From Bacteroidaceae bacterium (lineage in GTDB: Bacteria; Bacteroidota; Bacteroidia; Bacteroidales; Bacteroidaceae), in the NCBI GenBank assembly GCA_024398435.1, contig JAKSJD010000008.1, positions 34,539 to 98,538 of the forward strand: 64,000 nucleotides of DNA, given 5' to 3'. The number at the start of each line of letters is the position of its first letter. The first letter of the stretch is position 1. Positions 17,507-27,189 of the stretch are shown here, piece after piece. The position numbers were made by a program, and so were the translations under genes. The notes under the pieces were generated by a model. That model was given only the letters and a program-made list of their open reading frames with translations, had not been told where the DNA came from and ran no database searches.

Positions 17507-17568
17507 AATAAGCAGTCGCTTGAGATTATTCCAGGAAGGAGCAAATTAAGAGACTGCTTATTCTTTTT
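17507..17568 (+). terminator. Terminator-like inverted repeat directly before the MATE gene
   Basis: Perfect 11-bp arms AATAAGCAGTC (17507-17517) and GACTGCTTATT (17552-17562) around a 34-nt loop, followed by CTTTTT. It ends only a few bases before the start codon of the next gene at 17575, which is unusually close. Confidence 0.65.
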
Positions 17569-17574
17569 GTGAAT

Positions 17575-18921
17575 ATGAAGTTCTACTACCCAAAAGAATA
17601 TAAGGCTCTTGCCCGACTTGGCATTCCCATCACAATAGGTCAGGTCGGGATAACTTTACAAAATATTGTTGACAACATTATGGTTGGTCAGCATTCAACG
17701 AATGAATTGGCTGCCGCTGGTTTTGTCAACAATATGTTTATACTTGCATTGTTGCTGACTATAGGCTATGCGGCTGGTGCAGTTCCTCGAATTGGTTCAC
17801 TTTATACTCAGGGCAAGAAGAAACAGATTGTTACAGTATTGAAGAGTAGCATCATAACAGATAGCCTTCAAGGAATTATTGTAGCTTTGGCATTGGTTGG
17901 ATTATATGTGGGCTTGCCATATATGGGGCAGCCAGAGGAACTTCTGCCATTGATGCGTCCATATTTAGTCATTCAGATTCTTTCACTTCCGTTTATGGTA
18001 GTTACTGGATCTTTCAAGCAATTTACAGATAGTATCAACGACACTTCTGTTTCGATGGCAATAATGCTGATAGGCAATGTATGGAATGTTTTCTTCAATT
18101 GGGTGTTCATATTCGGTGAATTAGGTTTCCCGGAAATGGGAATCATAGGTGCGGCATGGTCCACATTCTCATCTCGAGTACTAATGTTAATCATATATGT
18201 TTGTGTATTCTTCTATTGGCCAAAATATAAACAGTATGTTGAGTATTGGCATAAGACAAAAGCAAACAAGAAGGAGATGCTTGTACTTAATCGTTTAGGT
18301 TGGCCAATTGCTGTTCAGATGGGGGTTGAAACAGCATCATTCTCGCTCACTTCAATAATAATCGGTTGGATAGGTACAACCACACTTGCAGCACATCAAG
18401 TTATGATAAATATGGCTAACTTTATCTTTATGTTCTATATCGGTGTGTCTACAGCCGTATCAATACGTGTCAGCAACTACAATGGATTGAAAGATATCAG
18501 TGGAATCCGTCATGCGGCCTTTGCTGGCTACCAAATGATTTTGTCGCTTGGAATCATATTAAGCATATTCGCTTTTGCATTCCGTCATGATATTTCACAG
18601 TTGTTTACTGATAGTGATGAAGTGGCTGAAATAGTTGCGGTACTTGCATATCCGTTGATTCTTTACCAGTTGGGAGATGGAATGCAGGTTACATTTGCGA
18701 ATGCTTTGCGTGGAGTAGGAGATGTTAAGAAACTTATGAAATATTCAATGTTGGCCTATATCGTAATTTCGCTTCCGTTGAGTTATTTTATGGGGGTAAC
18801 ATTGGGTTGGGGCGCATTTGGCGTTTGGATGGGATTCCCATTTGGATTGACTACTGCAGCCATGTTGTATCTTCGTAGGTTTCTTAGTGTTACAAATAAA
18901 AGAACATTGGGTGGGGTATGA
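17575..18921 (+). CDS. MATE family efflux transporter
   Basis: 448 residues with about twelve hydrophobic segments and the MATE N-terminal pattern LGIPITIGQVGITLQNIVDNIMVGQ. MATE proteins export drugs and metabolites using Na+ or H+ gradients; this one cannot be assigned a substrate. The ATG at 17575 is chosen over a GTG two codons upstream. The terminator-like hairpin ends six bases before it, so expression probably depends on read-through or a very short leader. It is unlike the second MATE in this window (24588-27155), which belongs to a different branch of the family. Confidence 0.92.
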   Translation: MKFYYPKEYKALARLGIPITIGQVGITLQNIVDNIMVGQHSTNELAAAGFVNNMFILALLLTIGYAAGAVPRIGSLYTQGKKKQIVTVLKSSIITDSLQGIIVALALVGLYVGLPYMGQPEELLPLMRPYLVIQILSLPFMVVTGSFKQFTDSINDTSVSMAIMLIGNVWNVFFNWVFIFGELGFPEMGIIGAAWSTFSSRVLMLIIYVCVFFYWPKYKQYVEYWHKTKANKKEMLVLNRLGWPIAVQMGVETASFSLTSIIIGWIGTTTLAAHQVMINMANFIFMFYIGVSTAVSIRVSNYNGLKDISGIRHAAFAGYQMILSLGIILSIFAFAFRHDISQLFTDSDEVAEIVAVLAYPLILYQLGDGMQVTFANALRGVGDVKKLMKYSMLAYIVISLPLSYFMGVTLGWGAFGVWMGFPFGLTTAAMLYLRRFLSVTNKRTLGGV

Positions 18922-19008
18922 TAGTAATTGTATAAACCCCATAAATTGAAGAAGTCTTGTGTTTTTTATTTAATGTGTATTGCAAAATAAAAGTTTTTTA
19001 ACTTTTCT

Positions 19009-19039
19009 TTTGTACTTTATCCGATTTATGCTATCTTTG
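19009..19039 (+). promoter_or_regulatory. Promoter of the beta-galactosidase gene
   Basis: TTTG at 19009-19012 and TATCTTTG at 19032-19039, separated by 19 bp, a canonical Bacteroidetes promoter. It lies inside the longer open frame starting at 18980, which shows that the real start is the ATG at 19088. Confidence 0.8.
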
Positions 19040-19087
19040 CATGCAACAATTATACTTATAAAAATAATCACATCAATTACCTATAAT

Positions 19088-22000
19088 ATGAAAAAATTTA
19101 ATTACGTATCAAAAGCAATTGTATTGGCGTTGTTGACAATACCATATTCTGCGTTTGCTCAGACAATGAAGGAATATGATGATGTGTATACAACAAGCGT
19201 CAATCGCGAAAAGGCTCACACACTTTCCATTCCGTTTGCATCGGAATCAGCAGTTGAAGCTAATAAGATGGAAGAATCTCCTTATTATCAATCACTCAAT
19301 GGCGTTTGGAAATTCCGTTGGGTAGGTGATCCTTCAAAGCGTCCTACAGGATTTGAAAAGCCTACATTCAGTGTGGTTGGATGGGATGATATAGATGTTC
19401 CTGCATGTTGGCAGGTATATGGTGTGCGTCATGGAAAAAGTTGGGATAAACCTCTTTACTGCAATGTAAGTTATCCATTCTCATACGATAACAATACTTA
19501 TAGTGTCATGGCCGACCGTCCGGGATGGTTCACATATAACAATAATATGAAGAACCCAGTTGGCAGTTATCGTCGTCAATTTACAATTCCTGATTCATGG
19601 CTGGGCCGTGATGTATATATCCGCTTCAATAGTATGGGTCATGGAGGATATGTCTGGGTGAACGGTAATTTTGTTGGCTATTCAGAAGATTCATACTTGC
19701 CTGCAGAATTTAAGATTACTGATTATCTCGTAGAAGGCGAAAATACTCTTGCCGTACAAGTTTACCGTTTTACAAGCGGATCATTCCTTGAGTGCCAAGA
19801 CTATTGGCGTCTTACCGGTTTGATGCGTGACGTGTTCCTTTGGTCAGCACCAAAGACTCAGATTCGAGACTATTTTGCAACAACAACTCTTAATAGCACT
19901 TATACATCTGCTACTGTAAAGGTTGAAGCAGATGTGAAGGGAGAAGCTCTTTCAAATGGTAGCATTTCCGTAAAAGTTATGGATGGCACAAGTGTAGTTG
20001 CAGAAACATCAGCTGCAGTTACAACTGCAACAAAGAAAACTTTGCAACTGACAATGAGCAACCCTCGTCTTTGGAATGCAGAAGAGCCAAATCTCTATAC
20101 ATTGGTTGTTACTTTGAAAGATGGAGATAAGGTGCTTGATGTCAGAGGCAACAAACTTGGTGTAAAACAAGTTGCTGTCCGTAATGATGGTGCATTGACA
20201 ATCAATGGGAAGCGTATTATAGTTCATGGCGTAGACCGTCACGATTTCAGTTCTGTCAATGGTCGATATGTTTCGTATGAAGAAACATTGAAAGATATCT
20301 TGATTATGAAGACCCTCAATATCAATGCTATTCGTACGAGCCACTATCCAGACAATCCATATTTCTATGATATCTGTGATGAATTGGGTATGTATGTGTT
20401 GGCAGAAGCGGATGTTGAGTGTCATGGAAATACAGGCCTATCAAGCGTTAGCCAGTTTAAGAACGCAATGGTTGAGAGAAATGAGAATCATGTGCTTTGG
20501 ATGAGAAACCATCCATGTATCTTTATGTGGTCTTATGGAAATGAATCAGGTGGCGGCAATAACTTCCAAGCAGTTGAGAATGCTATTAAGGCACTCGACA
20601 AGACTCGTCTTACACATTATGAAGGTAACAGCACATGGGCAGATGTAACAAGTACGATGTATGCATCAGTTGGTTCGATAGAGGGTATTGGTCGTGATCG
20701 TCAAAATCAGGCAAACAACGGACAGAAGCCAAAGCCACATGTTCAGTGTGAAAATACTCACGCAATGGGTAATTCAATGGGTAACCAACGTGAATTCTAT
20801 AATGCATACGAAAAGTATCCTGCACTTGTAGGTGAATTCATTTGGGACTGGAAAGACCAAGGATTACAGATGCCAGTACCAGGTGATGCGTCAAAGACAT
20901 ATTGGGCATATGGTGGTGATTTCGGTGATAACCCTAATGATGGTAACTTCTGTACAAATGGTGTTATCTTTGCTGATTACACATATTCTGCAAAGGCACT
21001 TAATGTGAAGAAGATTTATCAGCCAGCCGACTTCTTCCGTCGCGACAGTTTGAAGGGTATCTATACAATCAAAAATAAGATGGCATTTGCTAATCTTGAT
21101 AGATATGCGTTCAGTTATGAGATTCTTGAAGATGGAATCCAAATCAATAAGGTGAATCTCGACGATATCAGCATTGCTGGAGGCGATAGCCTTCGTCTTA
21201 CTCTTGGAAATCTTCTTCCTGCAGATGCAAAGGATGGTGCAGAATATTTCATTCGTTTCAGTGCAAAGCAGAAAGAAGCAACAGCATGGGCAGAAGCTGG
21301 ATATGAAGTGGCTTCGGAAGAGATTATGCTTCGCAAGGCTATCAACAAGCCAATCTATAAATCAACAGCAACGACTCCTCTTACTTTGAGTCAGAATACA
21401 ACAAGTTATATTGTATCAGGTGAGAACTTTACAATTTCATTCTCAAAGACAAATGGTCAGTTGACATCTTATAAGTATAATACTAAGAATATTCTTAGTG
21501 GAAGTCTTAAATTCAATGCGTTCCGTGTTCCAACTGATAATGATGGGAGTCATAGCGGAGAATGGGATGCTTCTGGATTGAAAGACCTTACTGTGAAGCG
21601 TGGTACTTGGACAGTAACCGAAGAAGATGATGCTGTCGTTCTTGAAATCACTAACAATTATATGGGTACTTCTCCTACTTCGTTTACAACTCAGATGTCG
21701 TACCGAATTCTCAGCGATGGTACGGTGTTTGTAAACAGCATCATAGATCCTGCACAGAAGGATAAGATTCTTCCAAAGATGGGTTTCATATTCGAAATGC
21801 CAGTAGGTTATGAGAATTATACATGGTATGGCCGTGGTCCATGGGACAACTATCGCGATAGAAAGGAATCATGCCATATAGGACTTTACCATAGTACTGT
21901 TACTGACCAGTGGACTGGTTTCGTCCTTCCTCAGGAAACTGGTAATAAGGAAGATGTTCGTTTCATCTCTGTAACAAATAATGATGGTGTGGGTATTATG

Positions 22001-23518
22001 GTAGTTGCTCCTGAACACATGTCAGCAACAGTTGGCCACTGGCGTCCAAAGGATATGTATAATAACAGAGGCGACAGAAAGCGTCATCCTTATCAGGTAT
22101 CATTCATTAATGGCAATTGTGTACAGATTGATGCAGCAACTCGAGGATTGGGTAATAACAGCTGTGGCCCTGATGTCCTTGACAAGTACGAACTGAAGGC
22201 AAAGCGAATGGTGTTCAACTTCGTTCTTATGCCAATGAATGGAACTCTTACAGATGCTCAACTCGTTGAGAAAGCTCGTTTTGCAAGTCCTCAGTGTGCT
22301 CCTGTTAATATTGTCGCAGAAAAGGGAGTCGTCACTCTCACATCTTCTACTCCAGGTTCAACAATCTATTACAGTACAGATGGTGGTGAAACATATAAGC
22401 AATATACAACCAAGTTCAGTTTCAAGTCGGGAGGTACAATTATGGCTTACTCCACTTCTGACGGAATGGCAAAGAGTATGACTGTAACTATGGAGGTTCC
22501 AATGTATATTGATAAGACGACTTGGACAGTCTACAGTTATGACAGTCAGCAAGGTGGTGGTGAAGCCGTGACAAATGCAATTGATGGTAATCCTAATACT
22601 ATCTGGCATACAAACTATGGCTCAACCGGAACTTCACATCCACACGAAATCGTTGTTGATATGAAGAAAACCTATAACGTAACAGCATTCGTATATCAAG
22701 GACGTTCAGATGGTAGCAACGGACGAGTAAAGGAATACGAAGTCTATTTCTCAAACAATCCTAAGGTATGGGGCGCTCCAGATTTGAAGGGCACATTCGA
22801 AAATAGTGGTGCAGAACAAGTAGTTAAGTTGACAAAACCTAAAGCAGCACGCTATTTCCGTATGATTGCAAGGAGTGATCATAGTAACAATATCTGGACA
22901 TCAGCTGCAGAAGTGGGTATTCAGGCAGAAGAAACAACTGACGCTCAAACCGATCCTGGCACCCCCCCCAGGACAGCGGCTTCCTACTTTATAAGGGAAG
23001 CCAGGAGTGGACTCTATCTTCACTATAATGTAAACGACTTTGATGGCGACTTTTGCCTTGGCGAACTCGATACAGAAGACAAAGGTTATCGTTTTACGTT
23101 CACTCAACAGTCGGGTTTTACATCTTACTATAAGATAAAGAACCAAACAAAATACCTTGCAAAAGGTGATGAATCTTGGAGAATCGTTGGTGGAACTTCA
23201 TCTCAGTCGACTGGAACAAATGGTCTTTTCCAACTTGAGGCAAAGAATGATGGATGGCAGTTGCGTGCTGTATGGATGGGAACAAATGAGTATGTAGGCG
23301 TTGACTCTCGCAATGTAGGTTCCTATATCTATGCCAACAAATCAACAGCAGCATTGTTCTACATTGAGAGTGTGAGCGAAGTGCTTGCCATTGATGGAGT
23401 GGAAATGGATGCTAATGATGATGGCGAGGTCTATGATATCTATGGCAGAAAGATGCCAAATGCTCCACTTCCTCGAGGCATTTATGTCAAAGGAGGAAAG
23501 AAGATTCTTGTGAAATAA
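19088..23518 (+). CDS. Secreted GH2 beta-galactosidase with discoidin-type and T9SS-like C-terminal domains
   Basis: 1476 residues from the ATG at 19088 with signal peptide ending AFAQ. Domains in order: GH2 sugar-binding (LNGVWKFRWVGDP, about 60-260), immunoglobulin-like, TIM barrel with acid/base Glu486 in WSYGNESGGG and nucleophile Glu555 in VQCENTHAMGNSMG, then a Bgal small-chain domain (FRVPTDNDGS, YGRGPWDNYRDR). After a chitobiase-type segment comes an F5/8 type C domain (about 1145-1285), a ricin-like region and a sorting tail (YDIYGRKMP...PRGIYVKGGKKILVK) as in T9SS cargo. It probably removes terminal beta-galactose from host or plant glycans at the cell surface. A C8 tract at 22972-22979 lies in the linker after the F5/8 domain. 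Confidence 0.93.
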   Translation: MKKFNYVSKAIVLALLTIPYSAFAQTMKEYDDVYTTSVNREKAHTLSIPFASESAVEANKMEESPYYQSLNGVWKFRWVGDPSKRPTGFEKPTFSVVGWDDIDVPACWQVYGVRHGKSWDKPLYCNVSYPFSYDNNTYSVMADRPGWFTYNNNMKNPVGSYRRQFTIPDSWLGRDVYIRFNSMGHGGYVWVNGNFVGYSEDSYLPAEFKITDYLVEGENTLAVQVYRFTSGSFLECQDYWRLTGLMRDVFLWSAPKTQIRDYFATTTLNSTYTSATVKVEADVKGEALSNGSISVKVMDGTSVVAETSAAVTTATKKTLQLTMSNPRLWNAEEPNLYTLVVTLKDGDKVLDVRGNKLGVKQVAVRNDGALTINGKRIIVHGVDRHDFSSVNGRYVSYEETLKDILIMKTLNINAIRTSHYPDNPYFYDICDELGMYVLAEADVECHGNTGLSSVSQFKNAMVERNENHVLWMRNHPCIFMWSYGNESGGGNNFQAVENAIKALDKTRLTHYEGNSTWADVTSTMYASVGSIEGIGRDRQNQANNGQKPKPHVQCENTHAMGNSMGNQREFYNAYEKYPALVGEFIWDWKDQGLQMPVPGDASKTYWAYGGDFGDNPNDGNFCTNGVIFADYTYSAKALNVKKIYQPADFFRRDSLKGIYTIKNKMAFANLDRYAFSYEILEDGIQINKVNLDDISIAGGDSLRLTLGNLLPADAKDGAEYFIRFSAKQKEATAWAEAGYEVASEEIMLRKAINKPIYKSTATTPLTLSQNTTSYIVSGENFTISFSKTNGQLTSYKYNTKNILSGSLKFNAFRVPTDNDGSHSGEWDASGLKDLTVKRGTWTVTEEDDAVVLEITNNYMGTSPTSFTTQMSYRILSDGTVFVNSIIDPAQKDKILPKMGFIFEMPVGYENYTWYGRGPWDNYRDRKESCHIGLYHSTVTDQWTGFVLPQETGNKEDVRFISVTNNDGVGIMVVAPEHMSATVGHWRPKDMYNNRGDRKRHPYQVSFINGNCVQIDAATRGLGNNSCGPDVLDKYELKAKRMVFNFVLMPMNGTLTDAQLVEKARFASPQCAPVNIVAEKGVVTLTSSTPGSTIYYSTDGGETYKQYTTKFSFKSGGTIMAYSTSDGMAKSMTVTMEVPMYIDKTTWTVYSYDSQQGGGEAVTNAIDGNPNTIWHTNYGSTGTSHPHEIVVDMKKTYNVTAFVYQGRSDGSNGRVKEYEVYFSNNPKVWGAPDLKGTFENSGAEQVVKLTKPKAARYFRMIARSDHSNNIWTSAAEVGIQAEETTDAQTDPGTPPRTAASYFIREARSGLYLHYNVNDFDGDFCLGELDTEDKGYRFTFTQQSGFTSYYKIKNQTKYLAKGDESWRIVGGTSSQSTGTNGLFQLEAKNDGWQLRAVWMGTNEYVGVDSRNVGSYIYANKSTAALFYIESVSEVLAIDGVEMDANDDGEVYDIYGRKMPNAPLPRGIYVKGGKKILVK

Positions 23519-23543
23519 TTAGGTTCAAACGCTTTTATATAAC

Positions 23544-23577
23544 AAAGTCCCTTAGCCAAAGTTGGTTGAGGGACTTG
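23544..23577. terminator. Bidirectional terminator between beta-galactosidase and EamA genes
   Basis: AAGTCCCTTAGCC / GGTTGAGGGACTT forms a stem of about 13 pairs with G-T wobbles and a 6-nt loop, followed by TGTTTGTTT on the plus strand. It lies between convergent stops. Confidence 0.8.
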
Positions 23578-23582
23578 TTTGT

Positions 23583-24536
23583 TTATCTTGAACCGATAAA
23601 GAGGAACACCATTGAAAGCAGAACGAGCAATAGGTCGAATACCTTTGCCTTTAGGTTCTTTTCCTTGAAAATCATTGCACCAAACAGGAATGAAACGATA
23701 ACGCTTCCTCTTCGAATCATGCTTACGATACTAATCATTGCATCGTCTTGGCTCAATGCATAGAAATATACAAAGTCGGCTATTGATAGAGATACAGATA
23801 TCAGTGGGATACACCAACTCCAATGAAAATGGGATGGGGTATAAGACGATGAGTTGTTGATAGAAGATGACTTGAAGAGTTTTGTTGTGATTGTCTTCCA
23901 TTCTGTTATGATGAGTACGATTCCCATCATGGCCACTTGATAGATGTTGAACCACGATTGAACGGCCATCTTGTCCAATCCAATTTGTTCTGGGTCGAGA
24001 AGGTAGCGGTCGTACAAAGCACTCAATGCTCCAAATATATTGGCAAGCAATACACATACAATCCATTTGTTGTGTTTGAAGTCGATTCCCTCGCGCTTTC
24101 CGCTTCGGCTCATAATATAGAACGAGATGATAGCTATGATTACACCAATCCATTGCCAAATGTTCAAGTGTTCGCCAAGGAATGTGAGTGCTCCAATCAG
24201 TACCATCACAGGTCGGGTGGCATTGATAGGGCCAACGATTGTGATTGGAAGATTCTTCATTCCGAGATAACCGAACACCCATGATGTGAGTACGATAACG
24301 GATTTGAGAATGATGTATTTGTGGCCATCCCATCCATACGAATGAGTGTAGAATATTGAATCGCTATCAAGCCAACCTTCCTTTGATGCAATGATGAAAG
24401 GAAGGAATATGATTGAAGAGAACAAAACGTTTAGGAACAACACTGGAACGACCGCGTTGTCCTTTAACGACTTCTTTTTGAATACATCATAGAATCCAAG
24501 GAAGAATGCTGATGTGAATGCTAATATTAACCACAT
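23583..24536 (-). CDS. EamA/DMT family membrane transporter
   Basis: 317 residues with about ten hydrophobic segments in two EamA repeats (first FTSAFFLGFYDVFKKKSL, second VCVLLANIFGALSALYDRYLL with MIRRGSVIVSFLFGAMIFKEKNLKAK typical of the family end). Drug/metabolite transporters of this group move amino acids, nucleotides or sugars; no substrate can be named. It lies 51 bp downstream of the MATE-PAP2 gene on the same strand and may be co-transcribed. Confidence 0.9.
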   Translation of the reverse strand: MWLILAFTSAFFLGFYDVFKKKSLKDNAVVPVLFLNVLFSSIIFLPFIIASKEGWLDSDSIFYTHSYGWDGHKYIILKSVIVLTSWVFGYLGMKNLPITIVGPINATRPVMVLIGALTFLGEHLNIWQWIGVIIAIISFYIMSRSGKREGIDFKHNKWIVCVLLANIFGALSALYDRYLLDPEQIGLDKMAVQSWFNIYQVAMMGIVLIITEWKTITTKLFKSSSINNSSSYTPSHFHWSWCIPLISVSLSIADFVYFYALSQDDAMISIVSMIRRGSVIVSFLFGAMIFKEKNLKAKVFDLLLVLLSMVFLFIGSR

Positions 24537-24587
24537 ATATCGTATATATGTACAATGTACAATTACTTCTAAAACAATCTATTTACA

Positions 24588-27155
24588 TTACAGCAATATT
24601 CCCCACATGAGGTTCATCACCCATCTGTCCTTCAAGTGGTTGGAGAAAGTGTGAACATAATCACAATTGGCTCCGACGAAATATTTCTCTTTGCTGATAT
24701 GATTTATTGTGATGCCTCCGCCACATTCCGGTTTCCATTTCTTGTTTTCCGTGATAGGGGTGAGACCATCCTTCTGCATGTGGTTGAGGTATCTACCTCC
24801 TCCAAAGGCCCGTATGCCAAGTCGGCTACTGGCTGAAGTGAGGAAAGAATACTTGATTCCGGCATCGGCATGATAGGTTTCAAGTGCTGTTCCGTTGGAG
24901 ATATGGCAGAATGCTGTTCGTCCCATCACGTCGAATGCGATGTTTGGGTTGATGAAGTGGCTGTATTCGAGGCCTGATGTGAAAGTCGTACTGATATCAA
25001 GGTCGCCTGTACCACCAAATTCTACACCGCTTACAAGACTGAAACTTGTAGGGCGGGCATTGTATTTAAGAGTTCGCTCCACATCGGCCATTGTCATGCG
25101 AGGTCTGTTGATTCCGTCGCGGCCAAAGATTTGGTCTGTCAGGAAGTAAGCAAAGTTTGTACATACACAACCGATTCCTGCTCCCATGTAAATATCGTTC
25201 ACCCAATGTTCATTGTGGCGAAGACGGAAATATTGAGTGGCTGTTGCTGTTGCATAACCTCCTACACTTATCCAAGGGCTTATATATCCATATTCGCGAT
25301 GAAGGATTGTGGCACTGGCAAAAGCCATAGTTACATGTCCGGAAGGCATACTGTTGTTGTCGGTTCCGTTAGGTCTTTGTTCGTCGACCAATGATTTTAC
25401 GGCTGTTCCGACTCCATAGGAGAGGCCCAAGGCCAAAGCATTGGCAACGAACATTCTCTTTGTCTTGCTCGTTGATTCCACTCCTAGGGCTTTCAATCCC
25501 CATGCAACTCCAAGAGGAGCATAAACAAGTCCATTATCCACAAGGTCGTAATCCTTCTTCTTGAAGTTGCCCGAGCATCTGTCACGGAAGTCTTTTTCGC
25601 GGAAAGTGTTGATTGTTCCTCGGATAAGATTGTTGATTCCATCAGTATGGAACGACATTTCGTGTTTGAGCAGAGCCTCTTCATAATCGTCGACAACAGC
25701 CTGTGCCTTTTGTTCCGTATCCTTTTCCTTCATGATTTGCTCGAGTTCGGCCATGTAGGTAGAGTCGAGTTCTTCGTAGATTACATTATTCTGAGCTGAA
25801 GCGAAACTTATTGAACCTACGAACAAAACCACAGCCAATGCGGCTTTTTTAGCCACAGCCAAGAGGGCATTTCTTCTTGTCTTCGCCCATTTGATTGATA
25901 GGTAAATGGTGCGAACAGCCAAATGAACGAAATAGGCAATATAGATGGCCTGAATGCCGAACATTGGTTGGCAAACGATGTAACCAACGACAAATCCAAG
26001 GGCAGCAAAGAGCATACAATCACGAACTTGTCGGCCGGCAGTGGCACCAATGAAGATTCCGTCCCACATGAAAGCGGCACAACTGACCAAAGGCATTGCG
26101 ATGAGCCATCCGAGGAATGATCGCGAACCTTCGATGCATACAGGGTCGGTGGTGATGAGAGCAACTGTAGCTTCTCCGCTTATTGCATAGATTGCAGTGA
26201 AGATAATGCCGATTCCGAGACACCAAATGAAGAGTAAGCGAACGGCTTTGTTGAGTTTTGGCTCGTTTTGTTCCCCGATAAATCGTCCGACAAGGGCTTC
26301 TCCTGCATAGGCAAAGCCATCGATGAAATAGCTGAATACCATGAAGAGTTTCATCATTATTGCTCCAACTGCCAACGGACCATCACCATAACGAGAGGTT
26401 AGGGCAGTGAAACCGACGTAAACTACCATGAATCCGAGCGAACGAAGCATAAGGTTGCCGTTGAGGGCAAAGAGGGCTTTCACGTTCTTCCATTTCACAC
26501 TTTCCTTCACGCGCATGCGTTTTATATATAATGTGTAGCCCTTCAGCATGAGGCAGATTGCAACGATTAGGCCTGTGTATTGAGCGATTACGGTTCCGTA
26601 AGCCACGCCAATTGCTCCAAGAGGGGTGTGAACCGCCAACAAGTAGCTTGCAAGCATGTTGACTCCATTCACGGTAATGTCGCAAATCATTGGGTTTACT
26701 GTGTTTTGCATTCCGATGAACCATCCCTTGAAAGCCATAAGGCTCAATGTAGCAGGTGCTGCCCAAATGCGGATGAAGAAGTATTGACGGGCAAAGGATT
26801 CCACTTCGGCCGAACAAGGCATGAGGAGCATCACGAGGTCGACAAATGCCCAACCGATGAGCATCACAAACAGTGCGGCTCCAAAACTTATGCTTATGCT
26901 TTGTGAGAAAATATCTGAAATGCCTTGAACGTCTTTTCTTCCGAAGGCCTGAGCCGTCATTCCTCCGGTTCCGACTCGAAGAAAACCGAAATTCCAATAG
27001 AGCAAATCGAACAGCATCGTACCAACGGCAATGCCTCCGATTGCTGACGAATCGCTTATATGACCTGCAATTGCCACATCCACCAAACCCACGAGTGGAA
27101 CCGTGAGATTGGCCAGTATGCTCGGAACAGCCAGTTGCAGGATTCGTTTGTTCAT
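24588..27155 (-). CDS. MATE transporter fused to PAP2 phosphatase with barrel-like tail
   Basis: 855 residues from the ATG at 27155. Residues 1 to about 425 form a complete DinF-type MATE transporter (LAVPSILANLTVPLVGLVDVAIAGH). Then comes a stretch ending about residue 454 that looks exactly like a signal peptide (KKAALAVVLFVGSISFASAQ), followed by a PAP2 phosphatase with all three motifs: K-x6-RP in KSLVDEQRP, MPSGHV, and R-x5-H-x3-D in RLRHNEHWVND. The last 180 residues have an outer-membrane-barrel pattern. Separate genes for the two halves would be expected. No ATG lies at the junction, although an in-frame TTG precedes the signal-like segment. PAP2 enzymes with barrels may dephosphorylate lipid A or phospholipids in the outer membrane. 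Confidence 0.85.
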   Translation of the reverse strand: MNKRILQLAVPSILANLTVPLVGLVDVAIAGHISDSSAIGGIAVGTMLFDLLYWNFGFLRVGTGGMTAQAFGRKDVQGISDIFSQSISISFGAALFVMLIGWAFVDLVMLLMPCSAEVESFARQYFFIRIWAAPATLSLMAFKGWFIGMQNTVNPMICDITVNGVNMLASYLLAVHTPLGAIGVAYGTVIAQYTGLIVAICLMLKGYTLYIKRMRVKESVKWKNVKALFALNGNLMLRSLGFMVVYVGFTALTSRYGDGPLAVGAIMMKLFMVFSYFIDGFAYAGEALVGRFIGEQNEPKLNKAVRLLFIWCLGIGIIFTAIYAISGEATVALITTDPVCIEGSRSFLGWLIAMPLVSCAAFMWDGIFIGATAGRQVRDCMLFAALGFVVGYIVCQPMFGIQAIYIAYFVHLAVRTIYLSIKWAKTRRNALLAVAKKAALAVVLFVGSISFASAQNNVIYEELDSTYMAELEQIMKEKDTEQKAQAVVDDYEEALLKHEMSFHTDGINNLIRGTINTFREKDFRDRCSGNFKKKDYDLVDNGLVYAPLGVAWGLKALGVESTSKTKRMFVANALALGLSYGVGTAVKSLVDEQRPNGTDNNSMPSGHVTMAFASATILHREYGYISPWISVGGYATATATQYFRLRHNEHWVNDIYMGAGIGCVCTNFAYFLTDQIFGRDGINRPRMTMADVERTLKYNARPTSFSLVSGVEFGGTGDLDISTTFTSGLEYSHFINPNIAFDVMGRTAFCHISNGTALETYHADAGIKYSFLTSASSRLGIRAFGGGRYLNHMQKDGLTPITENKKWKPECGGGITINHISKEKYFVGANCDYVHTFSNHLKDRWVMNLMWGILL

Positions 27156-27181
27156 TTTGTCGGATGTTGTGATTTCGGGTG

Positions 27182-27189
27182 CAAAGTTA
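27182..27189 (-). promoter_or_regulatory. -7 box for the MATE-PAP2 gene
   Basis: Minus strand TAACTTTG followed by CACC, 27 bp upstream of the ATG at 27155. Because this would place transcription start inside the longer reading frame that begins at 27203, the internal ATG is the better start. Confidence 0.65.

Noticed and set aside
18980-19087. Longer N terminus of the beta-galactosidase
   Set aside because: The added frame contains the promoter and would hide the signal peptide.
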